This document shows positions 12,601 to 24,600 of a stretch of DNA of 64,000 nt, piece after piece. Position 1 is the first letter of the stretch; every line of letters begins with the position of its first letter. The position numbers and the translations under genes were made by a program. Under the pieces are notes generated by a model. It was not told the DNA's origin and did not search any database. It saw only the letters and a list, made by a program, of their open reading frames with translations. The stretch is from Hyalella azteca. Its lineage: Eukaryota > Arthropoda > Malacostraca > Amphipoda > Hyalellidae. The stretch spans positions 62,001 through 126,000 of the forward strand of contig NW_025941719.1 of the NCBI RefSeq assembly GCF_000764305.2, in the 5' to 3' direction.

Positions 12601-15600
12601 ACATGTGATCCATTGTCAACGTCTGAAATTACAAAACATTAATATTTGGCTCTGGTTCTTTGGTACACGACTTGGTAGCCGTGCTTTTTATGTATCGTAC
12701 ATATTTATATAATATATTATATAAATGAATAGAAATATTTGCACTAATCGCAAGTAGTAATTAACATTTGTTTACCCGCATCTCCGTCGGTCAAGGCAGT
12801 GCTAAAGTTATCGCATCACTCTGTTCCCTCGTCACTCTGGTTCCCTCATCACTCTGGTTCTCTCATCACTCTGTTCCCTCGTCACTCTGGTTCCCTCATC
12901 ACTCTGGTTCCCTTATCCCTCTGGTTCTCTCATCACTCTGTTCCCTCATCACTCTGGTTCCCTCATCACTCTGGCTCCCTCATCACTCTGGTTCTCTCAT
13001 CACTCTGTTCCCTCATCACTCTGGTTCCCTCATCACTCTGGCTCCCTCATNAGTGATGCCCTGGACAGAGGCCGAGGGGAAGGAAGTGATGCCCTGGACA
13101 GAGGCCGAGGGGAAGGAAGTGATGCCCTGGACAGAGGCCGAGGGGAAGGAAGTGATGCCCTGGACAGAGGCCGAGGGGAAGGAAGTGATGCCCTGGACAG
13201 AGGCCGAGGGGAAGGAAGTGATGCCCTGGACAGAGGCCGAGGGGAAGGAAGTGATGCCCTGGACAGAGGCCGAGGGGAAGGAAGTGATGCCCTGGACAGA
13301 GGCCGAGGGGAAGGAAGTGATGCCCTGGACAGAGGCCGAGGGGAAGGAAGTGATGCCCTGGACAGAGGCCGAGGGGAAGGAAGTGATGCCCTGGACAGAG
13401 GCCGAGGGGAAGGAAGTGATGCCCTGGACAGAGGCCGAGGGGAAGGAAGTGATGCCCTGGACAGAGGCCGAGGGGAAGGAAGTGATGCCCTGGACAGAGG
13501 CCGAGGGGAAGGAAGTGATGCCCTGGACAGAGGCCGAGGGGAAGGAAGTGATGCCCTGGACAGAGGCCGAGGGGAAGGAAGTGATGCCCTGGACAGAGGC
13601 CGAGGGGAAGGAAGTGATGCCCTGGACAGAGGCCGAGGGGAAGGAAGTGATGCCCTGGACAGAGGCCGAGGGGAAGGAAGTGATGCCCTGGACAGAGGCC
13701 GAGGGGAAGGAAGTGATGCCCTGGACAGAGGCCGAGGGGAAGGAAGTGATGCCCTGGACAGAGGCCGAGGGGAAGGAAGTGATGCCCTGGACAGAGGCCG
13801 AGGGGAAGGAAGTGATGCCCTGGACAGAGGCCGAGGGGAAGGAAGTGATGCCCTGGACAGAGGCCGAGGGGAAGGAAGTGATGCCCTGGACAGAGGCCGA
13901 GGGGAAGGAAGTGATGCCCTGGACAGAGGCCGAGGGGAAGGAAGTGATGCCCTGGACAGAGGCCGAGGGGAAGGAAGTGATGCCCTGGACAGAGGCCGAG
14001 GGGAAGGAAGTGATGCCCTGGACAGAGGCCGAGGGGAAGGAAGTGATGCCCTGGACAGAGGCCGAGGGGAAGGAAGTGATGCCCTGGACAGAGGCCGAGG
14101 GGAAGGAAGTGATGCCCTGGACAGAGGCCGAGGGGAAGGAAGTGATGCCCTGGACAGAGGCCGAGGGGAAGGAAGTGATGCCCTGGACAGAGGCCGAGGG
14201 GAAGGAAGTGATGCCCTGGACAGAGGCCGAGGGGAAGGAAGTGATGCCCTGGACAGAGGCCGAGGGTAATGAAGTGATGCCCTGGACAGAGGCCGAGGGA
14301 AAGGTGGCGATGCCCTGGGCATAGGCCGAGGGAAAGGAGGTGATGTCCTGGACAGAGGCCGAGGGGAAGGGAAGTGATGCCCTGGACAGAGGCCGAGGGA
14401 AAGGACGTGATGCCCTGGACATAGGCCGATGGAAAAGAGGTGATGCCCAGGACAGAGGCCGAGGGGAAGGAGGTGATGCTTGGACAGAGGCCGAGGGGAA
14501 GGGAGGTGATGCCCTGGCCATAGGCCGAGGGGAAGGGGATGATGCCCTGGCTATAGGCCGAGAGAAGAGAGGTGATGTCCCAGCCATAGACCCAGGGGTG
14601 ATGCCCCGGCTAAAGACCGCAAGCAATATCCCCAAGAAAGAGTTCTCAAGTGAGGGCTTTGCTCGACCAGTTATTATGTCATTTGAAAGTATAAGGGGTA
14701 AAATGCAGGTCTTAAGTAGCATATAAAGGCATTAGAGAGACGCAAGGACCTCTAATGAGACAAATAAAAGCCCCGAGATCACGTGCAGAGTGTCAATGGG
14801 TGCGTTATGCCCCAATGATCACGAGGGGAATGTGCCGCGCTGCCCATGACCATTTTGGAGGAATTGTGAGGAGCCGCATTAGCAGATTATGAGGAATTAT
14901 GATGAGCTGTTCTTGTAGACCTTGAAGAATTATGAGGAGTGACTCAAGAGGAATTGAGGAGTTATGAGGAACTTGGAGGAATTATGAGAAGCTGCTCCAC
15001 AGCACTTGGAGGAATTATGAGGAGCTGCTCCACAAGACTAGGAGGAATTATGAGGAGATGTTCCACAGGACTTGGAGAAATTATGAGGAGCTGTTAAAGA
15101 GGAGTGACATCTTAAATCGGTTTTAAAATCGTAAATTGTATCTATGCATTTATAGTCGTCAATGTTTGTGATACTTTTTTTTAGTCATTACTGTATGAGC
15201 AATTTGTTCCATTCTATTCTTTTTATTCCATGATCTTTTTCTTATCCCTACAAAACTTTGCATGGAAAATTAATTACAATATAATGTGTGAACTAAAATC
15301 AGCCCCGCAACGTTGACTGGAACGACAGCTGAACTGCAGACAAAGAATCAGCGTGCTCATTACTTTGCTTAGCACGACCGAAAATGACTTAGTAATGGAC
15401 TTAGTGTAAGTTTGAGTAAAGCTAATCTGCACTCAGGACAGCTCTGTAACTCTGCAGAGCAGCTCGAGGGGAGTATATACGTCGCCTAGACAGGCTTACA
15501 AACAAGCCATGTCATCTCGTTTGGCCGGCACTAATGTCATTGCCGAGTTTTAAACTTAATTCTTTGACAAATAGGAAGTTAGAAACAAAATAAAAAGTTT

Positions 15601-18600
15601 CAAAGCTGGTGTGATTTTCGTCTTCTTCGTTGTTTTTTTGGGCTACATGTAATTTATTATGTACACTCTTAAATTGGTGTTCGAAATTGGTGTGTAAACT
15701 CACTTCGTGTTTTCTTAGCTATTAAATTCACGGTAAACTTTCGATTCAAGAAAAATAATGATTTATGGGTTTGCAAGAGCCTTACAGAATAAACATATAA
15801 ATACTCAATAAATGAATAAATGATGAAAAAATTAATAAATATTAACATTCATTGGCACAAAGTCATGCCGGCTTCGGTAACGGTGGCTGCGGCAAAGTCA
15901 AGCCAGAATTTACAGCAGCGTTTGCCATAAAATCTGCGGATTATTTTGAAGAGCGCCAGCGCTGTATTATGATCCGGAATTACGGCGGGGCAGGATTCCC
16001 TCTATTTATTATCCTTCGTCCGGGGCTTTGCAAAAAGCGACCAAAAATTACGAAATTTCTATCTGCAATAATTCAGGAGGCGTAGTTTTGCCGCACCTTT
16101 TAGCAAGGAATAGATGTGTACTTATGTTGTGTTCTCAAGTTAGTTGTTAGCGGAGTTCATTTTGAGTGGAATTTGTTGTTGTGAGTAGAGTTCATTGTTT
16201 TGAGTGGAGTTCGTTGTTGTGAGTGGAGTTCGTTGTTGTGAGTGGAGTTCGTTGTTGTGAGTGAAGTTCGTTGTTGTGAGTGGAGTTCGTTGTTGTGAGT
16301 GGAGTACGTTGTTGTGAGTGGAGTTCGTTGTTGTGAGTGGAGTTCGTTGTTGTGAATGGAGTTCGTTGTTGTAAGTGGAGTTCATTGTTGTCAGTGGAGT
16401 TCGTTGTTGTGAGTGGAGTTCGTTGTTATAAGTGTAGTTCGTTGTTGTGAGTGGAGTTCATTGTTGTGAGTGCAGTTCGTTGTTGTGAGTGGAGTTCGTT
16501 GTTATAAGTGTAGTTCGTTTTTATGAGTGGAGTTCGTTGTTGTGAGTGGAGATAAAATGTTCACTTCCGTTTCCACCACAGCGATCTCAACGAACAATAG
16601 ATCACCTGAGATTGGAATTGCTTAACGCATGACGCCGTTACTTGATTCTCGGTTACACCAACCTACGTGCTTGGCATAATTGTTAAATTAAACCACCTCG
16701 TCGATATGCCGGAAATCTTTCCTGGTCGAGAAAAACAGACGTAAGCTCTTCGTTTGCACAAAATACGATTAGATGAAAGCCCTCTGGTATAGAAACAAAA
16801 ATTATCGCTTCATTCTAGCAGCGGTTCAAAGAGCTGCACTCGAGGCGAGCAAATATGTCCTCGAGGCCTGCTTCTGGAGTTGGATTAGCTGCAGCAGCAA
16901 CAAAATCCTTCAAAATAAAAAAAAATCGAACAAATGGCAGCGAACAGCTAACAAAAGCGGGCAAATTATAGAACCAGCCAGCTGAGCACCTGTACATTTA
17001 GAAATATTTATTAATATCGTTCTTTTCTATGTTTCGTTTTTTCGTCTTGTTTAAACTTCATTCAGGTATAGCTCAGGCTTAAGGATACATAAATATTTGC
17101 ATTAAAATATTGTGTTAATATAATAGTGTTATTATATTAGCTTAAAAATAAATATACCGGCAATTGAATTTAATACTATTTCATGCTTTTCCAATGTTTT
17201 CAATAAGTAACTCCTTATTTTTTTTTTGCACAGTTGTCATTTTTTACAATTTAATATCACTGTCAATTATTGTGTGACAGTAATTAATAAACTATGAGTT
17301 CAGATGGATGAAATTTGGGTTAACATGAAGAATAACAATGCAATAGGTTATATTTACACCAAAAACAACAATAATTGATATTTTCAATACAATTGTTCAT
17401 TTTTGTGTAATCGGAACAAATCGAAATTCCGACTCATTTAAAATTCCTAACTACTGAGAGATTTATTGAAGTTGGCTCTTGGAAAGATAAAAAACAACTC
17501 CAAGTTTAACTAATAAATAACAAAATGAAGTTATAAGTATGATTACTTGCTTGAGAGGCTACGTTGGGCAACTTCCCCTTCCAAATCTCCCCAACATGAG
17601 CTCACTTTTTCTCTTCCCCTCGCCAAGCCGTGGGAATAAGCTGAGCGGGGACCACAATTGCCTCGAATTGCTTAACTTCGCGACTGTGGGACACTTCTGC
17701 ACAATAAATTATGTCGTAGAGGAGGCCGAAAGTTGAGCGAATTTTAGATTCTTTTAGGCCCCTGCTTGAGACCTGGGCCTCTGAGGCACAGAAATTGCAG
17801 TCCGGGGGGCTACGTGTTTCTAGGGCGGGGTCCTGCCCCCTTTAAATGAAGCATTTCGGGCCTCAAGTTAAATTGGGCCAAAAATTGTGACGGAATTAGT
17901 TTAATATTTTCAGCTAATGTAGCCAAGGATTGTAGTGTTAGTTTGCCTGGTGCCAACTAAACAGATGAAGACGTCGCGGAAAATTTCATGAACTTTGCGG
18001 GTATAAAAGGCGGATGAATTAAAACTTATATTTTATGTGTCCCTGGAAGAGATGAAGTCTCGCGGAATATTTGGCTTCTTATCCAAGTGAATTTGTGCAA
18101 CGAAATGCAGGTGCGTTTTTCGCTATGAAGGGCATCCTTCATATGTGAGACGAGAATAATTTTGACATGAGCCTCTGAAAAGATGGATCTTTTGATGCTC
18201 TTCATTAGCGTTTGCTTGGAATAGTGAAGAGAAGAAGATGCTAATGCGGGTTAAAGAGCTACGTCGAAAAAATCGTAATGCATATATAAACAAATTTTTG
18301 ACTGATATACATTAGCCCAGCGATGGTATTAACTCTCGAAACTTGATAAAAGAAGATAAGAATAAATTTATTTTTGTAAGCGCATCATCAGTCTAAAAAA
18401 TTGAACTTCTAATGACATGAGGACGAGGAGCTTTTAAACAACCAGAGCTCTACAAAATATCATAAATCCACGCATCAGGAATAAAGAAATGCCTGAGGTC
18501 AACCCACGAGACGTCCAAATAAAGAGTCAACATAAACGCACCTTGCGTCTCAGAATAGCTTGCATATCAGAACTCTTCTCATTACATTACCAAAAGACAT

Positions 18601-21600
18601 CACGGGACAGCGAATGTCTTACAAGACAGAAGACTTCTCGTCATTGACACGGCGACCAAAGCACCGTTGGCGCGTGATCCACATGAGCAGTGACGTCGGA
18701 GTGTCAAGGCCGCAACGATGGCAGCACAGTTCCGAATTTAAGCCTCAGTAAAGCCTTCAGTGGCGCCGGCGGTATTTCCCTCAAGTCATTTTAGTGGCCA
18801 ACAGGCGACGTGAGGTTCATAGGCAGCACCTTACTTGAGGTGGCATCGTGCGCTCGCAAGAGACGTGCGGGAAATATTGTCTTATGATGCACTGATGTGA
18901 TGCAGTGCTGTGATGTACTGTTGTGATGCAGTGCTGTGATGTGCTGTTGTGATGCAGTGCTGTGATGCACTGTTGTGATGCAGTGTTGTGATGCAGTGTT
19001 GTGATGCAGCGCTGCGATGTACTGTTGTGATGCAGCGCTGTGATGTACTGTTGTGATGCAGTGTTGTGATGCAGCGCTGTGATGTACTGTTGCGATGCAG
19101 TGCTGTGATGTACTGTTGTGATGCAGTGTTGTGATGTACTGTTGTGATGCACTGATTTGATGCAGTGCTGTGATGCAGTGATTTCATGCAGTGTTGTGAT
19201 GTACTTTTGTGTTGCATTGATTTGATGCAGTGTTGAGATGCACTGCTATGATGCACTGATTTTATGCTATATCGTGATGTACTGTTGTGATACAGCAGTA
19301 TGACGTGCTGGTGATGCAATATAGTGATATGATTGAGATTCAATCTTATTACTATTATTGTCAAACCAGTAATAAGATCCTGTATTGCCTCGGTTATGGC
19401 ATATTGCATCGTATTGATATTGCATCACCATGACTTCTTTGTTGTGAAAATTTTGATCTCTTTGTCATGCAATATTCGATGGATTGATAAATCCACAAAC
19501 TATGAACGTCCGTCTACTGATTTTGAGGTGAAATAAGTTGAAAGTTGTTCCGTGATTTATCGACGAAGAGAAAACTGATTATTTGAGCTCGATAACGGCA
19601 AAATTTTACTCATTTATCGATCAAGTTTGAAATTCATTTGTATGAACATGTATAATAGAGTCAAGAGTGTTAGGTTCAGAGCTAAATAAATTAATAACAA
19701 AAAGATACGTGCAGTTTTATGTTTGTAACAACCAATTTTGCTTCAGATGATGTAGTTTAAATATAAGTGTAAGTAGCACGAAAATGTAGTGAACCTACTT
19801 AGCATATTTAAATTAAACGTCCACCCGGGAATTTTGTGCTGCAAGTCGCTGTAATCCTCAAGAACTTGACGGAAAATAAACTTGTCGCCGCAATAAGGCT
19901 TAGCGCTAATGTGCTCATGTGAATAAGTGCCATTTAAAAAAATTTGTGTCTCGATCGCTTTATCTATATCATATAAATAATGTGATGCGGTACTTTCTAG
20001 TATGACTGACTCGAGAAAAACAACAAATTTGATCACTCATAGGAAAAAAAAGAAAATAAATGAGAGAGTTTTAGGTACCGGTGATGTATAATAGTGGCGA
20101 ATAGTCCGACGTTGTCCGGGAATGATAATTTCTGCATTTTTGGAATAACTTCATCCCTAATCCTGTAATCAATGATAAGGATGATTTATGCTGATTAGAT
20201 ATATACCCATTTACAACTGCATTTAACAAAGTACATGTAACCCTTTTGACCCGCCTGAACTTGGAAAAAAAGTTAACTGATTTTGCATCTTTTAAATTAA
20301 ATTGTGCATGAAAACTTGAAAAAATTTCAAGCCTTGATCCTGGAAGGATATAAAATAAAGGATGTAATATAAGTTCTAGAAGGCACTGAATGGGAGGCTA
20401 CAACAGTAGGGATCGACCGCTGACATGGCAGTTGGAAGCCAGTAGTTATACAGTGGCAAGCCATGTAATGGCACTGTCAACTTGCTGTAGCGCATCTTAG
20501 GGACTTTAGCATAACTCACAAGCACTGCCTTTATTGGTGAGTTACACAACTAATTTATACCGCGAACATAGTAGTGAATTTATTGATTGAGTATAATTGT
20601 ACATAAATGAGGAATTAATTAAACTGTGATTGTCATTTCGCATTTAACGAAAAAAACTGGTCAGGCTTGAAATATGATTTGTTTTACGTGTAGGGTTGCT
20701 GAGCTGGAGTCTGTGTGCTTCTGGAGAGAGGACCGTAGACCAGGTTGAAGGTTGGGTTTGAAGATCCCGTCTGGGGTGATCTCAGATCAAGGAGGAATCC
20801 TGATCTCATGTTGAGACGGTCAAGCTGCCAACTTTACATTGTATCTATAATACTAAGTGCAACCATCTAGTGTTCATTTGATTACGTTACTTTTGTATTA
20901 ATGTTTTAACTGTTCCACTTAGTCCTGTTTGAATCAACACTTGTTGGTTGATAGGAGTGTTTTAAGGAAAGAACCTCACACTAGTTTTAAATGAGCCCAA
21001 GGAAGCAATAAGCTTCATTACAGATCCAATCTTCTTCTCCGAGTTTTGTTATGCCTTTATATTCCCCCACAAAGAATACATTTTCCAGTCTAGGTAATAT
21101 CCAGTCACGATAATTATCCTGGATACGCACTCGGAGAACCTCCATACCATTAGCCAGGTTTTGAACTCGCATGCAAACAGAAAAACTTTGACAAATCTCG
21201 ATAAGATTTATCTATAAGAATGTTCCCAATAGCTATCGTTAGGTCAATACAACTGGCTTGCAATGAGAAGATCTCAGCGAGGATGGTGCATGGCATAACT
21301 TAGGGATATTTTCCAGTAAACCTGAAGACGAGTTTATACTGAAAAGTATCACCTAACCTGTATGATACGACGATTCATCGATTCCAAATTATTGAAAGGC
21401 CTTGATTATTAATGTAATAACTTTAATGTCAAATCATTTTAGTATTAACTTCAGACGAACATTGAAAGCAAAACAAAAGCATTAGAGGAAAAGCGAGTCT
21501 CCAAAAAAGCAACAACTTTATTAAATATTGAAAAATATTCCTGCTCCATTCGCAACGATTGACCGCAGCCGCCGCGGTTCAGGCAAACACTTGAATGGTG

Positions 21601-24600
21601 CCACTCCAACCGCCCCCAGAGCTGCAGAGTGGCGGTCGCCTACAGATCCTGCCCCCAGAGCTGCAGAGTGGCGGTCACCTACAGATCCTGCCACAAGAGT
21701 TGCAGAGTGGCGGTCACCCACAGATCCTGCCACCAGAGTTGCAGAGTGGCGGTCACCCACAGATCCTGCCACCAGAGCTGCAGAGTGGCGGTCACCCACC
21801 AGAGCTGCAGAACTGCAGAGTGGCGGTCACCCGGCCATAGATCCTGCCACCAGAGCTGCAGAGTGGCGATCACCCACAGATCCTGCCACCAGAGCTGCAG
21901 AGTGGCGATTACCCACAGATCCTGCCACCAGAGCTGCAGAGTGGCGGTCACCTACAGATCCTGCCTCCAGAGCTGCAGAGTGGCGGTCGCCCACAGATTT
22001 ATTCTACAAATATTAGGCTCATTCATAAAAATAAAGTTAAATCGCGGATTAATTCGCATTATCAGTGAAAATAAGCTATAAACGACTCCCAAGTCTGACA
22101 TACATACTTCGTTCGGATTGAATAGTTTAAGAGCTGCGTAAAATTTAATTTCAACCAATTTGGAAATTTTAACATTTATCGAAGAAAAACATGGCCGCGA
22201 GGTCGACGAGAAAACGCATCACATCAGTGAAACAAATAAATCAGACAATTCAGAAGAAAATTGATATTCGACGACCACAAAATATGAACTATAACGAGAC
22301 AGCAAATGACTTCAATTATTGTGACATTATAATTTTGAGCCTACATAATAAAATTACAGCACAACGTATTTTGTTAGATTTGCAGCGGAAGCTTGAAATG
22401 AAGCCTTCTGAGGAAGACCTTCTGAAGAGACGTCGTCTGTGCGCAATAACATGTTTATCAACAGCGGCGCATCGATGCACCTGAAGCCTAAGCTATCCAC
22501 CAACTCGAGCAGTCGTCGTTCTTCTTCGCTGACGTGCGCCATCAACTGTGTGTGTGTATTTATATGTATGTATGTATGGACAGTATATACATGTGTGATC
22601 GTATATCTAATTTTTTAATTCAATATTAATAAATATTAATTAATAGCTTTTCCTCGAGCCATCGGGTTAACCACTTTTCTTCAATAAATAAAACTGGAAT
22701 CTTGTTTGCGGGAACCAATAGATTTAAATGGTAACTTATGACACAATAATTTCACTAGTGTATAGATTTATGATGTGGACACCTATTTTAAACAGAATAG
22801 TTTAATTATAGAATCGCATGAACGTTTGTCTCTGTGAAACAGATGTCAAGGATTGAAGAATGAAGACTGTGCGCGGCAGTTTTGAATTTGAGTACCGCGC
22901 TTTAAGTTGTCGTAAAAACTTTTAACCTCAGGTAATTAAACACTGTTTACCGTAGTACTGATGTGATTCAATCAGTATAACTCATACACGTTCTTTAAAA
23001 ATAGTCATAAAACAGGCAGCTTCGTTCATCATAGTATGGTAAAGTAGGTATTACTGCAACTGGTTACGGTTGCTCGGTTACTAACGGTTGCGAATAACAG
23101 GAACTAAAAAGCGGTTAGAAAATATTATTAAACAATAAAATTATTAATAGTCATACTTACTGATGACAGTGAAGTTGATGATGGTGTTCTTGGTGGGTGA
23201 GAGGAGGAAGTCAACCCGGCAGCGATACACGGCCTGGTCTCGGTCCTCAACAGGGTACAGCTCGAGCTGGGCCCCCATGGGGTTCACATCGGGGCCCGCG
23301 TGAGAGGCGAACGCCGCGAACGACGAGACCGGCATGAATGAATCATCCAAGCCTTTATTGGTTCCTAAGTTACCGGAGTTTTGGACACCACTTGGGGAAT
23401 ATGGGGAACTTGACGGGGAATAAGATACACTTCCAGGGGAGTATGACTGGGAGGAAGAAACAACTCTGGAGTGGTGCTGGTTTCGCCAGGGAGTTGGTGG
23501 TAGGAACTGGAAGTAAGCGCGCTGGTTGAGGAGGCGATTGTCGGACCAGTGGGTGCCGTCGTCCACTTCGGTCTTGCGGGCGTCAAAACTGAAAAAAAAT
23601 TTCATCGTCACAAAAGGAACTCTAAACGTGTATTAAATTTTAGCAAAAGCATTCCGTTTAAAGAAACTTGTTTCAAAACTATAATAAATTCAAAATTAAA
23701 TATATTCTCAAACTGGAGCTAAATTGACATCATATCACTCATTGTTGTAAACAAAAAAAAAAAAATGCAAAGCAAGAGATGCGATTTTTTTAAATATTTT
23801 GTTATATAATCATAGTAAATAAAGAATATTAACCTAGTAATACAAATATTGTTAAGTAAAATTCATTTTATTGCTTGAAATAACCATAAATTTTCCGCTG
23901 AAATATTCCTGTTCTGGAGGTCGATACAAATGATGTAAATTATATATAGAATAAAAATGGTTATATATGAAAAATTTATGATATTAATTATATTGAAGTC
24001 TTTCTTCGTGCAGATGCAGTGTTATATAGGCAGATAGATTCATTAATATGAGTGATAGCTGTAAATTTTATTGCAATAATAAAGCTATTTGAAATGAGAA
24101 AGCTTTTCCTTGACATTAGAACATTTGTATCGATGAAAAAGTATGCGTTACTCCATACCTACCAATGCGTTTGTTTTTCTTCTACGATTTCCTCATGAGA
24201 AACAAGTTCATCGCAGACCATAGTAGGTCTTATCGAGACAATAATTTATTTCCTTGCTATAAATGACAATGACGATTGATTTGCGTTTTAATATAGGATT
24301 CTATATTTGAAACTAGTAAGATTAATTAGAATATACAAACAAAGGCAGTCATCGCACGCTTAAATGATAGAAGCCGTGTCTTAATTTGATCTAAAAATTC
24401 ATTAACTCAATAATAAATGAATTTTTAGTTTCTTTTACAAGGCTCGAGGCTCAATATTTCCATTCTGTAGCACAAACAACTGAATTGTGTTATAGAAAAT
24501 GAATTTACGAGACGCAAATAACATTGTTTTATGAAAGCATTCCAGAACGAGCAAGATTGACCCTTGTTTGAAGGACAGGCTCCGAGTTTCTCTACAGTCT

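Larger units (their letters stand above)
8123..23160 (-). other. Intron of side-like gene (15,038 bp)
   Basis: Bounded by donor GTAAGT at 23160 and acceptor CAG ending at 8123. It contains a hairpin (8994-9031) and arrays at 10182-10852, 11141-11403, 12815-14618, 14855-15095, 16141-16551, 18883-19321 and 21611-22000. The stretches between them are mostly AT-rich, without recognisable exons. A pair of antisense-overlapping open frames at 22191-22545 is described in the findings. Confidence 0.85.

Noticed and set aside
13016..14722. Very long open frames on both strands (up to 568 codons)
   Set aside because: They are the 33-bp array read in stop-free frames and cross an N. There is no splice structure, domain or codon bias beyond the repeat.
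23267..23373. Possible hidden intron inside the Ig1 exon
   Set aside because: The GT/AG pair would remove 107 bases and break the reading frame that is otherwise open and restores family motifs on both sides.
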